A stretch of 64,000 bases of DNA from Achatina immaculata. Its lineage: Eukaryota > Mollusca > Gastropoda > Stylommatophora > Achatinidae. Of the stretch, positions 11,520-21,799 are shown in pieces. The notes beneath the pieces were generated by a model. The model had not been told where the DNA came from, did not search any database, and saw only the letters and a list, made by a program, of their open reading frames with translations. The position numbers were made by a program, and so were the translations under genes. Position 1 is the stretch's first letter, and every line of letters starts with the position of its first letter. The stretch lies in NCBI GenBank assembly GCA_009760885.1, contig CM019693.1, positions 47,622,751-47,686,750 of the forward strand. Reading direction: 5' to 3'.

Positions 11520-12967
11520 TCTCTCTCTGAACCTTAAGTACCCAGGGCACATGGGGCTTCCACAAGGGTTTTCCACAAATGCCTGTCCTTTGCCTTTTTT
11601 TCCACTCTTGCTCAGGTGAGTCCTCTATTGCTCAACATCCTCTCTTTTGTTCTTCTACATGTCTCTTTTGGTCTACCCTTACTTCTGTTCCCCTGTGGTG
11701 TCCATCTTAGTGCTATTTTTGGTAGTGAGTTGTCAGTCATTCGGAACACATGTCCCAATCATCGCCAGCGTCTTTCCTCAATAATTGCTGTCAGTGGCTT
11801 CATCTGCATTCCTGCCAACAAGATGTTATTTCTTATGGTGTTTGGCCAAAATATTTGTCTAATTCTTCGTAAACATTTAGTCTGGAAAGAATTCAACTTG
11901 TTTTCTATGGTTTTGGTGATTTTCCAGCATTCACTTCCATAGAGTAGTACACTTAGAACATTACTCTTAAATATCCTGATTTTCATATTTATGCTTAGTT
12001 TTTTTTATTTCCATATAGTCTGCAGCATTGCAAAAGCCTGGTTTGCTCTAGTAAGTCTGCTGTTGATGTCCTCTGTGCTGTCTCCATTTTCTACTACTCT
12101 ACTGCCAATATATACAAATTCATTGAACTCCTCCACTAACTTGTTATCTACTCTGAGTACATTTCTGTTGTTCACATTTTGCTTCATTAACTTTGTCTTT
12201 CCTATGTTGATCTTTAGTCCTATGTTGTTTACATTCTGAGTTTTCTTGTTTATTTTATCTTGTATATCTTTGTGGCTGCTTGATAGTAGACAAATGTCAT
12301 CCGCAAAGTCAAGGTCCTCCAGCACTGTGTCAAGTCTCCATTGTAATCCTCTGTGTTTGTCTGATGTTGCCTCCTTCATTAACCAGTCTATTGTCAAGAT
12401 AAATAATGTTGGTGATAGTACACATCCCTGCTTCACTCCTGTTTGTACCCTAAAGCTGCTGGAGGTATGTTTTCCACAGATAACTTCGCACTGAAAACCC
12501 TCGTATAGGGCTTTGATGATATTCACTATCTTATGTGGGAGGCCATGCCATCTTAGGATTTTCCAAAGTGTATCTCTGTTGACACTGTCAAAGGCTTTCT
12601 CAAAATCTATAAACAATGTATATGTTGTGCTATGCCACTCATTTGCCTGTTCTAATATTTGTCTAAATACAAATATGTGGTCTATGCATGATCTTCCTTT
12701 CCTAAATCCTGCCTGCTCTTTCCAAAGTTTTCCATCAAGTGCTGGTACAATTCTGTTGATGATAGTGAGTGGCATTAGGGTAATGCCCCTTCAGTTCCAG
12801 CAATCTCTGAGGTCACCCTTCTTTGGTAGTTTTACAATAAGGCCAGTTTTCCACTCCTCTGGAGCTTTTTCTATCTCAAATTTGTTGTAGTATCCGGCAA
12901 AGTTGTTTTGGTGTTTCTGTTTCTTCTGCTTTCAACATCTCAGCAGTCACTTCATCTTCACCTGGTG
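11520..12967 (-). mobile_element. RTE-like family A, 5'-truncated insertion in the PLE 3' UTR
   Basis: Reading on the - strand, 12775-12005 is open for 256 codons: QAGFRKGRSCIDHI, LFIDFEKAFDSVNR, GVKQGCVLSPTLF, and DLDFADDICLL with the two catalytic aspartates. A continuation at 11986-11759 includes LLYGSECW. The (GA)n tail is at 11520. The direct repeats TTTTAAAAAATAG (11507-11519) and TTTTAAAATAG (12968-12978) look like the target-site duplication. The 5' truncation is typical of LINE insertion. Confidence 0.9.
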
Positions 12968-12978
12968 TTTTAAAATAG

Positions 12979-13125
12979 TATTCATGTGAATCTATTCTTT
13001 ATCTCCTCTCTCTCTCTCTCTCTCTGTTTCTTCGTCCTGCTTTTTTTTTTAATGAATAAGGCTCACGCCGAAACGTCACAACTTTGTAGTCGTTAAGTAA
13101 TAAAGCTGCTCCTACTTTTTTCCTA
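12979..13125 (+). mobile_element. PLE 3' terminus, resumed after the family A insertion
   Basis: TATTCATGTGAATCTAT, a (CT)n stretch and AGGCTCACGCCGAAACGTCA followed by TTTGTAGTCGTTAAGTAATA match the end of the longer PLE at 60935-61050. The GGCTCACGCC hairpin followed by GAAAC (13060-13074) resembles the stem II and 3' core of a hammerhead ribozyme. Confidence 0.7.
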
Positions 13126-13415
13126 GTTTATACATGCAGCTGATACAATTCTGTGATTGATCTTCATTTTTGTAGCATGCCATGAGGGAATTGCAGAGCC
13201 GATGAAACTGGCAGGCTCATTGGCCATTGAGGACAGGCAGGCAATGGAGTGAGCGGATATTATTAGTAACGAACAAGATGGTCGAAATAAATTAGCAGGG
13301 ATGAAGTTTAGTGCGGAAAATATGAACGATTTATGAAATGTTTGATTTGATTAATCCATAGAAGTAGCGGAAGAACATCCCCACATTTGCTTTGTTGCCT
13401 GCTTGTTCCAGTAAT
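13126..13415. other. no gene seen
   Basis: Unique DNA between the PLE end and a minisatellite. No supported gene. Confidence 0.4.
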
Positions 13416-13705
13416 CAATGTAAAGTCCATGTAGTGACTGTCCCCGTCAATGTAAAGCCCGTGTAGTGACTGTCCCCGTCAATGTAAAGCCCGTGTAGTG
13501 ACTGTCCCCGTCAATGTAAAGCCCGTGTAGTGACTGTCCCCGTCAATGTAAAGTCTGTGTAGTGACTGTCCCCGTCAATGTAAAGTCCGTGTAGTGACTG
13601 TCCCCGTCAATGTAAAGTCTGTGTAGTGACTGTCCCCGTCAATGTAAAGTCTATGTAGTGACTGTCCCCGTCAATGTAAAGTCCGTGTAGTGACTGTCCC
13701 CGTCA
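13416..13705. repeat. 32-bp minisatellite
   Basis: Nine copies of a 32-bp unit with GTAGTGACTGTCCCCGTCAA and AAAGTC(C/T)GTGT. Very regular. Confidence 0.97.
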
Positions 13706-13708
13706 CGC

Positions 13709-14121
13709 TTCAGGCATTTCTGGAACAAGTTTTTTTTTTATAAATAGGAAACAACTAGGCTTTCGTACGGTAAAGTCAGAGAACTCAGTTTTGTAGGGTT
13801 AGATCTCGAAAAAATCGTAGACAAAGCACTTTAGTGAGACGTGAGAGAAAAAAACCACAAGAGAACTACCTGGGATTCGAACCACGGACTCCGGTAGGAC
13901 GAGCAGTTGTCTAGCCACGAGAGATAGCGCAGTTCGTTAGTACGGTTTTCTCTCATGGCTAGACGGCTGCTCGCCTTACATGGAGTCCGTGGTTCGAATC
14001 CAGGTAATTATTTTATGATTTTTCTTTCTCTCACGTCTCACTAAAGTGCTTTGTCTACGATTTTTTCGAGGTATGATCCTACAAAACTGTGTTCTCTTAC
14101 TTTACCGTTCAGGCATTTCTG
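13709..14121 (-). mobile_element. palindromic tRNA-like retroposon
   Basis: Two arms, 13768-13924 and 13950-14107, are inverted copies at roughly 85-90 percent identity around a ~25-nt loop. The right arm contains an A-box-like TAGCGCAGTTCGTTAGTACG (from 13925) and a perfect B-box GGTTCGAATCC (13991-14001); the left arm carries the inverted B-box (13873-13883). A T run at 13730-13739 is a poly(A) tail on the - strand. A 14-bp direct repeat TTCAGGCATTTCTG lies at 13709-13722 and 14108-14121, the right copy touching the element end. This fits LINE-mobilised insertion of a tRNA-derived inverted dimer; a MITE is the alternative. Confidence 0.75.
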
Positions 14122-14194
14122 AGCACAGCGTCGGACAAGCCACAGCTTCTTACAAGTAACAGGTGAGTGCTCTATTCATTTTATGCCATAAAAA

Positions 14195-14335
14195 AAAACA
14201 CACACACACAACATTCATGTAAATTTATACTTTATCTCCTCTCTCTATTTCTGTGTCCTGTGTGTTTTTTGTATGATTAATTAAGACGTCACAACTGTGC
14301 GCTAGTTAAACAATAAAGGTGTTCCTACTCTCCCC
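14195..14335 (+). mobile_element. degraded PLE 3' terminus
   Basis: ACATTCATGTAAATTTATAC, the CT-rich stretch and a diverged GACGTCACAACTGTG..AACAATAAAGGTG match the PLE 3' end. The GGCTCACGCC stem is lost. Confidence 0.55.
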
Positions 14336-14972
14336 CCCCCCCCCCCAGTTTAGACATTTTCGTGGCTTTTGTCTTTTGTCCATTGGGTTAGTTTCTCTCG
14401 CCTTGCCTCACCAACCCCCCCCCCCTCCCCCCAAGTTCCTTCATTCTGTGGATGCAGGGGTTATTCTCTCTTTACAACGCTTCATCCCTGCAAAATGAAA
14501 TGGAGCTTATGAAAAGCACTAGAGGAATGGTGAATGAACACAAAGTGGGTGCTATCAGTCATTGTTGGTTGAGTGTGATACCCAAGTGGGGACACAACAA
14601 ATGTCCGGATAGTCCCTTCTGCTTTCTCGTTTGTCCGACAACACTAGAAAATCTGGCAGCAAGAGTAGGGTTGCCAACGCTGGCACGAGACCAGAACGAG
14701 TGGTGGTTGTAGTCGTCGGCGAGGTCAGATCGAGGAGAAAAATGGTTGATCTAGATGGTACTGGCAGAGATGTTTCAAGGAAGGTTCAGTAAATAAGCCT
14801 GCCAGACAAAGTTTGTCTTGAGATAGCAGTTTTTGAGTGGACGCAAATAACCCTCCCCTGCCCCCCCCAACTCATTGTCATCTCAACATACAACCCGTGT
14901 CCGTGGCGTGACTGCCGATATCCCACAACTATCTGAGACTGAGAAACGCCGCCTTGTTTGATTCTTGTGAAA
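14336..14972. other. upstream region of MIF
   Basis: Contains C homopolymers (about 14332-14346 and 14416-14432) and probably the MIF promoter and 5' UTR. No TATA box or initiator can be placed with confidence. An 86-codon ORF at 14452 has no recognisable features. Confidence 0.4.
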
Positions 14973-15080
14973 ATGCCAAGCTTCATAGTTTGGACGAATC
15001 TGAAACGAGATCAGATACCAGACAGCTTTCTTGTAGAGGCATCCAAGTTGATCGCATCAGAACTAGGAAAGCCAGAGTCA
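14973..15080 (+). CDS. MIF: Macrophage migration inhibitory factor, exon 1
   Basis: Encodes 36 residues starting MPSFIVWTNLKRDQIPDSF and ending LGKPES. MIF is a small secreted homotrimeric cytokine with keto-enol tautomerase activity. The catalytic Pro2 (Pro1 of the mature protein) and the conserved Lys33 are present. The exon is 108 nt and ends in phase 0 before GTGAGT, exactly as in vertebrate MIF (from memory). There is no signal peptide, normal for MIF, which leaves the cell by a non-classical route. The ATG follows GTGAAA and is the only start giving Pro at position 2. Exon 2 follows across a 1055-bp intron holding a minisatellite. Confidence 0.93.
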
Positions 15081-15140
15081 GTGAGTGCCGGTCTTGTCTA
15101 TGACGATAAAGTAGTGGTCCCCAACGTTTGTTGAGTAAGA

Positions 15141-15690
15141 CTGTAAACAAGCAATGTTAGGTGACCTGCGACCGTAAACAAGTAATGTTAGGTGACCTGC
15201 GACCGTAAACAAGTAATGTTAGGTGACCTGCGACCGTAAACAACTAATGTTAGGTGACCTGCGACCGTAAACAAGCAATGTTAGGTGACCCACGACTGTA
15301 AAACAGCAGTTTTAGGCGACCCACAACCATAAACAAGCAGTTTTAGGTGACCTATGACCATAAACCAGCAATTTTAGGTGACCCACTACCATAAACAAGC
15401 AATTTTAGGTGACCTACTACCGTAAACAAGCAATGTTAGGTGACCCAATACCATAAATAAGCAGTGCTAGGTAACCCAATACCATAAACAAGGAGTGTTA
15501 GGTGACCCACTACCATAAACCAGCAGTTTTAGGTGACCCATGACCATAAACAAGCAGTGTTAAATAACCCACTACCATAAACAAGCAGTGTTAGGTGACC
15601 CACTACTGTAAACCAGCAGTTTTAGGTGACCCATGACCATAAACAAGCAGTGTTAAATAACCCACTACCATAAACAAGCAGTGTTAATAT
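15141..15690. repeat. 31-bp minisatellite in MIF intron 1
   Basis: About 17 copies of GTAAACAAGCAATGTTAGGT + GACC(T/C)(G/A)C(G/T)ACC variants. The first five copies are nearly identical and later ones diverge. Confidence 0.95.
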
Positions 15691-16135
15691 CTTCTTGTGA
15701 CCCTAACTCCCACCACCCTAATTTGGGTCGTGACCAGAAGTTGGGAGCCACTGTTTTAGCTAGAGAGCCAGGATGTGATAAGAGAATAAATTATTAAAGT
15801 ACAGTTTATTTGCATTCCATTACCTGGCTATGCTTTACTGGGGATATTGTGGTTTTTACTCTTTTCAACAATCTAAATTTCATCTATGTGATCATTTGTA
15901 GCTTTCATCTGAACTATGTGATCATTTGTGGCTTTCATCTGAGCATAAGTTTTCTACTTTAATATGTCAATGGAAACATCCATATTATATTTGATATTTT
16001 TGTATCTTGTGCTTAAGTTTTCATCGCAGTCATGTTCAGACAGCGATAGTCTCAGATTTTTTCATGATATCTGTATTTTTTTTTCTTAACACACTTTTAT
16101 CATAGTGTCAGAGAGATATTTTCCCTGTTTTACAG
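15691..16135. other. remainder of MIF intron 1
   Basis: AT-rich intron. A short doublet (TTTCATCTGAACTATGTGAT) occurs near 15880-15945. It ends with a pyrimidine tract and TTTTACAG at 16135. Confidence 0.6.
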
Positions 16136-16308
16136 TATGTTCTGGTCCAAGTTAACCCGGACCAGTTGATGAGTTTTGGTGGGACAGATGAGCCATGTGC
16201 AAACATTTCCCTCAGCAGTATCGGTGTGGTGGGGCCAGATAAAAATAGGAAGTTGGCACCAAAACTGAGCAAATTTATTGAGCAAAATCTGGGCATTAAG
16301 CAGGACAG
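16136..16308 (+). CDS. MIF: Macrophage migration inhibitory factor, exon 2
   Basis: Encodes YVLVQVNPDQLMSFGGTDEP, then CANISLSSIG, a VVGPDKNRK segment and LGIKQD before a split Arg codon. It aligns with the human segment from YIAVHVVPDQLMAFGG to the SPDR split. The 173-nt length and phase-2 donor (ACAG|GTTTGT) equal the vertebrate exon. The first Cys of the human CALC redox motif is kept, but the second is Ile, so thiol-oxidoreductase chemistry is not expected. The tautomerase-pocket Ile (SIG) is kept. Exon 3, about 66 nt in other animals, was not found downstream, so the gene cannot be called intact. Confidence 0.93.
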
Positions 16309-16838
16309 GTTTGTGTAGATTTTCTCTTTCTCAGAGATAAAATCTTTTACAACTGTTGTTTGTTGTCATCTTAGTCCAGCATACATCATTAGCAAAGCAT
16401 TTTAGTTTGGAACCAAAGATGCTATACTGGCATTTGTGGCTGTTTCTCAATTTTATGTAAACACTGACCTGGAGAGTCTGCTGGTTTGTTTTGGCTGTTT
16501 CTCAGTTTTATGTAAACATTAACCTGGAGAATCTGCTGGTTTGTTTTGTTGTAAGAGTTCTGTTGGAATCTAAATGTTGTCATTTAAAAACTTAAGCATC
16601 AGTATTGCTGATTTTCAGAAAGTGATCAGTGTTAATTCTAAGATTAACTGATTTTATTTACTAACAGATATTTTATACTAATGTATCTTATTCCATGTCT
16701 TTGGTAATAGACTGCAGTCTGGTCATGAGAAATCGGATTTCGTTTTTTTTGTTGTTGTTGTCCCGTCATGTATGTAATCCTCGAAAAAGGCTCATGCCGA
16801 AATATTGGATGTTGTATGTTTTTCATTTATACATTCTC
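16309..16838. other. MIF intron 2, proximal part, with a PLE-end remnant
   Basis: AT-rich intron with two ~65-bp direct repeats (TTTTGGCTGTTTCTC around 16435-16550). At 16779-16815 CGAAAAAGGCTCATGCCGAAAT resembles the PLE terminal hairpin and hammerhead-like core. The family A element begins after 16850. Confidence 0.5.
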
Positions 16839-17052
16839 ATACTTTCTATTCCCCCGTGTGGTACCCGGGATCTGCAAAGAATAGGACCACTGTACCCTAC
16901 CACGCATGATCATAAAAGGCGACTAAGGAGGGTTCAGCATAGGGCCAGCAACCCTATCTGGTAAAAAAAACTACCAGACTGCTACAGAAACGGAAGCAAG
17001 GGAAAAAACAAATGCAGGTGGAAGGAGAAATTCGTATCAGGAAACTGAGCCC

Positions 17053-18420
17053 ATGAAGGTTGTGGATGAAAGCCAGCCACTGGAAGTCCCCAGCCCGACT
17101 GCAGACCTCCTGGAACCTAAACACAAGATGCAAATAGGCAGCTGGAATGTAAGAACACTAAACCAGACTGGAAAACTAGCACAAACCATCAAGGAAATGC
17201 ACAGATACAAACTAGACATACTAGGAATACAAGAAGCAAGATGGACAGGACAAGGCAGAAGGAAACTAACAACACAGCACACAGAAGATACAATAATATG
17301 GTCAGGTAAAGAAGATCTTCATGAAGGAGGAGTAGCATTGATTATAACAAAAGAAGCATCAAGAGCATTGCTGAAATGGACCCCAATAAATGAGAGATTA
17401 TTATATGCACGGTTCAACTCAAGATTCACGAAGCTGTCTATTATAGTTTGTTATGCACCAACAGAAGCAGCTGAAGAGGAATTAAAAGAAGATTTTTACA
17501 ACAGCCTCCAAGCAACAGTAGAAACAATACCCAAGCATGATATGCTACTCATCTTGGGCGACTTCAATGCAAAAGTAGGTGAAGGAAATGAAGATAGAAG
17601 AAGAATCATGGGAAGAGAAGGAATCGGAGAAATAAATGAAAATGGAGAAAGACTGTGCAGTTTCTGTGAAGAAAACATGATGACCATCGGAGGGACAATT
17701 TTCCAACACAAAAACATCCATAAGGTGACTTGGAGGTCACCAGATAAAACCACAGAAAACCAAATCAATCACATACTAATAAACAACAAGTGGAAATGGT
17801 CACTACAAGATGTGCGAGCAAGGAAAGGAGCAGATGTAGGAAGTGATCACAACCTTCTGGTAGCAAAAATAAAACTAAAATTAAGGAAAGCCAAAATCGG
17901 AGAACACAGAAAGATACGTTTTGATACAACAAAACTGATAGACCAGCAAACAAGAAATGAATTCTCAATAGTACTTAAGAACCGCTTCAGTGTCCTACAA
18001 GACAAAGCAGAAATGTCCATATTAGAGTTCAATAAAACACTACAGGAAACAGCAAAAGAGGTGCTGGGATATCGGAAATGGAGAAAAGAGGAATGGATAA
18101 GCGAGACCACATGGGAAAAGATAGAGCAAAGAAAAGAAATCAAGAAAAAATTACTGAACACCAAATCACAACGGCTTAAAGAACGAGTTTTAAGTAATTA
18201 TACACAAAAAGACAAAGAAGTGAAGGAATCATGCCGTCAAGATAAACATCAATATTATGACAACTTAGCAGAAACAGCAGAGAAAGCAGCATATACAAAT
18301 GACATGAAAACCATATATAAAGTCACAAAGCAGATGACAGGTAACTTCAACACAAGATGTGAAAGTGCAGTAAGAACACAAAATGGACAACTGGTCAGTG
18401 GAGAAAGAGAAAAAAATTGA
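17053..18420 (+). pseudogene. family A endonuclease and RT N-terminal part
   Basis: 455 codons from ATG. The APE-type endonuclease occupies roughly residues 30-270: IGSWNVRTLNQTGKL, GIQEARWTG, CYAPTEA, ILGDFNAKVG, QINHILINN (the usual QIDH Asp is Asn) and DVGSDHNLLVAKIK. A linker leads toward the RT. The frame ends in SGEREKN* because the A run near 18411-18417 has seven A where the copy at 47560 has six. The QIDH Asp to Asn change may also affect activity. Either a real +1 frameshift or a homopolymer sequencing error. Confidence 0.88.
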
Positions 18421-19690
18421 AAGATGGAGGAAACACTTTAACACCCTACTAAACAGAACACAAGCAGCACAAACAATAGACATACCTGAAGAAAAAACGG
18501 AACTAAACATCAATACACGACCAATAACAGTAAATGAAGTAAAGGAGGCAATAAAGAAGCTAAAATCAGACAGGGCACCAGGTGAAGATGAAGTGACTGC
18601 TGAGATGTTGAAAGCAGAAGAAACAGAAACACCTAAACAACTTTGCCGGATATTACAACAAATTTGGGATCTAGAAAAAGCCCCAGAGGAGTGGAAAACT
18701 GCGCTTGTAGTAAAACTACCAAAGAAGGGTGACCTTGGAGATTGCGGGAACTGGAGAGGCATTACCCTACTGCCACTCACCAGTAAAGTATTTTGCAGAA
18801 TAATCATCAACAGAATTGTACTAACACTTGAGGAAAAACTTCGGAAAGAGCAGGCAGGATTTAGGAAAGGAAGATCATGCATAGACCACATATTTGTACT
18901 TAGACAAATATTAGAACAGGCAAATGAGTGGCATAGCACAACATATGCATTATTCATAGATTCTGAGAAAGCCTTTGACAGTGTCAACAGAGATGCACTG
19001 TGGAAAATCCTAAGATGGCATGGCCTCCCCCATAAAATAGTTAATGTAATCAAAGCCCTATACGAGGGTTTTCAGTGCAAAGTTATCTGTGGAGAACATA
19101 CCTCCAGCAGCTTTAGGGTACAAACAGGAGTGAAACAGGGATGTGTACTATCACCAACATTATTTATCTTGGCAGTAGACTGGTTAATGAAGGAGGCAAC
19201 ATCAGATAAACACAGGGGATTACAATGGACCCTTGACACAGTGCTGGAGGACCTTGACTTTGCGGATGACATTTATCTGTTATCAAGCAGTCACAAAGAT
19301 ATGCAAGATAAAATAAACAAGCTAACTCAGAATGCAAACAACATAGGACTAAAGATCAACGTAGGAAAGACAAAGTTAATGAAGCAAAATGTGAACAACA
19401 GAAATGTACTCAGAGTAGATAACAAGTTAGTGGAGGAGGTCAACGAATTTGTATACCTTGGCAGCAGAGTAGTAGAAAATGGAGACAGCACAGAGGACAT
19501 CAACAGCAGACTTACTAGAGCAAACCAGGCTTTTGCAATGCTGCAGACTATATGGAAATTAAAAAAACTAAGCATAAATATGAAAATCAGGATATTTAAG
19601 AGTAATGTTCTAAGTGTACTACTCTATGGAAGTGAATGCTGGAAAATCACCAAAACCATAGAAAACAAGTTGAATTCTTTCCAGACTAAA
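18383..19690 (+). pseudogene. family A reverse transcriptase domain, first copy
   Basis: Continues the endonuclease frame after the +1 shift. Order of motifs: KSDRAPGEDEVTAEML, WKTALVVKLPKKGDL, RGITLLPLTSKVF, QAGFRKGRSCIDHI, ALFIDSEKAFDSVN, GVKQGCVLSPTLFIL, DLDFADDIYLLSS (catalytic Asp pair), YLGSRVVENGDS and LLYGSECWKI. A 35-bp tandem duplication (19656-19690 and 19691-19725) brings in a TAG stop just before the last ~90 codons, which continue at 19705-19944. Confidence 0.88.
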
Positions 19691-21138
19691 CCATAGAAAA
19701 CAAGTTGAATTCTTTCCAGACTAAATGTTTACGAAGAATTAGACAAATTTTTTGGCCAAACACCATAAGAAATAACATCTTATTAGCAGAAATGCAGATG
19801 AAACCACTGACAACAATTATTGAGAAAAGACGCTGGCGATGGTTGGGACATGTGGTCCGAATGACTGACAACTCACTACCAAAAATAGCACTAAGATGGA
19901 CACCACAGGGGAACAGAAGTAAGGGTAGACCAAAAGAGACATGAAGAAGAACAACAGAAAGGATGTTGCAGAATAATCATCAACAGAATTGTACCAACAC
20001 TTGAGGAAAAACTTCGGAAAGAGCAGGCAGGATTTAGGAAAGGAAGATCATGCATAGACCACATATTTGTACTTAGACAAATATTAGAACAGGCAAATGA
20101 GTGGCATAGCACAACATATGCATTATTCATAGATTCTGAGAAAGCCTTTGACAGTGTCAACAGAGATGCACTGTGGAAAATCCTAAGATGGCATGGCCTC
20201 CCCCATAAAATAGTTAATGTAATCAAAGCCCTATACGAGGGTTTTCAGTGCAAAGTTATCTGTGGAGAACATACCTCCAGCAGCTTTAGGGTACAAACAG
20301 GAGTGAAACAGGGATGTGTACTATCACCAACATTATTTATCTTGGCAGTAGACTGGTTAATGAAGGAGGCAACATCAGATAAACACAGGGGATTACAATG
20401 GACCCTTGACACAGTGCTGGAGGACCTTGACTTTGCGGATGACATTTATCTGTTATCAAGCAGTCACAAAGATATGCAAGATAAAATAAACAAGCTAACT
20501 CAGAATGCAAACAACATAGGACTAAAGATCAACGTAGGAAAGACAAAGTTAATGAAGCAAAATGTGAACAACAGAAATGTACTCAGAGTAGATAACAAGT
20601 TAGTGGAGGAGGTCAACGAATTTGTATACCTTGGCAGCAGAGTAGTAGAAAATGGAGACAGCACAGAGGACATCAACAGCAGACTTACTAGAGCAAACCA
20701 GGCTTTTGCAATGCTGCAGACTATATGGAAATTAAAAAAACTAAGCATAAATATGAAAATCAGGATATTTAAGAGTAATGTTCTAAGTGTACTACTCTAT
20801 GGAAGTGAATGCTGGAAAATCACCAAAACCATAGAAAACAAGTTGAATTCTTTCCAGACTAAACCATAGAAAACAAGTTGAATTCTTTCCAGACTAAATG
20901 TTTACGAAGAATTAGACAAATTTTTTGGCCAAACACCATAAGAAATAACATCTTATTAGCAGAAATGCAGATGAAACCACTGACAACAATTATTGAGAAA
21001 AGACGCTGGCGATGGTTGGGACATGTGGTCCGAATGACTGACAACTCACTACCAAAAATAGCACTAAGATGGACACCACAGGGGAACAGAAGTAAGGGTA
21101 GACCAAAAGAGACATGAAGAAGAACAACAGAAAGGATG
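18795..21138. repeat. 1173-bp tandem duplication inside the family A element
   Basis: The segment from CAGAATAATCATCAACAGAA (18795) to GAAAGGATGTTG (about 19967) is repeated at 19968-21138 with essentially no differences. Both copies contain the 35-bp duplication, so that change came first. The second copy repeats the RT catalytic region (open at 20303-20869) and C-terminus (20878-21117). Confidence 0.95.
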
Positions 21139-21359
21139 TTGAGCAATAGAGGGCTCACCTGGGCAAGAGCAGAAAAAAAGGCGAAGGACAGGCATTTGTG
21201 GAAAACCCTTGCGGAAGCCCCATGTGCCCTGGGCACTTAAGGTTCAGAGAGAGAGAGAGAGAGATACTTTCTATTCGTTTTTTCTCACTTTACTCACTCA
21301 CTCCCTCACTTTGTAAAACTGCACCATACACCTCTATATAACAGGCTAGTAGCAAACTT

Positions 21360-21705
21360 TGACACAACAATCTAAACAAGATAGTAATTGTATTAGTTGT
21401 ATCTTCAACAGGATAGTAATTGTAATAGTTGCATCTTTAAAAGGATAGTTGTAGTAGATGTATCTTTAACAGGATAGTTGTAGTTGTATCTTTAACAGGA
21501 TAGTTGTAGCTGTATCTTTAACAGGATATCTGTTGTAGTAGCTGTATCTTTAACAGGATATTTGTTATAGTAACTGTATCTTTAACAGGATAGTTGTAGT
21601 AGCTGTATCTTTAACAGGATAGTTGTTGTAGTAGCTGTATCTTTAACAGGATAGTTATTGCATTAGTTGTTTCTTTAACAGGATAGTAAATGTAGTAGTT
21701 ATATC
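21360..21705. repeat. ~30-bp minisatellite
   Basis: About eleven imperfect copies of a unit with TCTTTAACAGGATAGTTGTA and GTAGCTGTA. Confidence 0.9.
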
Positions 21706-21799
21706 TTCATAAGTAAAGCTAGCATGAATGTTCTGGTCTTATCTTTGTAGATGGAGATATATATGCAGGCAACAGTGTGTAAGGGAAAATTAACTACAG

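Larger units (their letters stand above)
8143..11713. repeat. ~1.78-kb tandem segmental duplication, two copies
   Basis: Copy 1 runs 8143-9918 and copy 2 runs 9919-11707. Each carries a family C fragment, a PLE 3' half and the 3' end of a family A element. The hexamer TAGTGC is at the start of copy 1 (8143-8148), at the junction (9919-9924) and at the end (11708-11713), so the join has microhomology. Small indels separate the copies, for example 14 extra bases in copy 2 near 10010. Confidence 0.93.
16839..21275 (+). mobile_element. complete RTE-like LINE (family A) with target-site duplication
   Basis: The element spans 16851-21263. It starts CCCCCGTGTGGTACCCGGGA, has a 5' leader with CATGATCATAAAAGGCGACT, one apurinic-endonuclease / RT reading frame, a short 3' UTR and a (GA)n tail. 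ATACTTTCTATT flanks it at 16839-16850 and 21264-21275. Removing an internal 1173-bp duplication leaves about 3.24 kb, the usual size of RTE elements. The endonuclease resembles the domain in bovine CFDP2, which derives from an RTE-type LINE. It lies in MIF intron 2 in the sense orientation. The clade name is inferred from motifs and size. Confidence 0.92.

Noticed and set aside
13918..14003. Functional tRNA gene
   Set aside because: A- and B-boxes are present, but the acceptor stem does not pair and the segment is one arm of an inverted retroposon.
14452..14712. 86-codon ORF upstream of MIF as a separate gene
   Set aside because: No recognisable domain, low-complexity surroundings, probably MIF upstream region.
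18265..19575. Long - strand ORFs (up to 262 codons) opposite the RT
   Set aside because: Antisense shadows of the family A coding strand, repeated wherever family A occurs.
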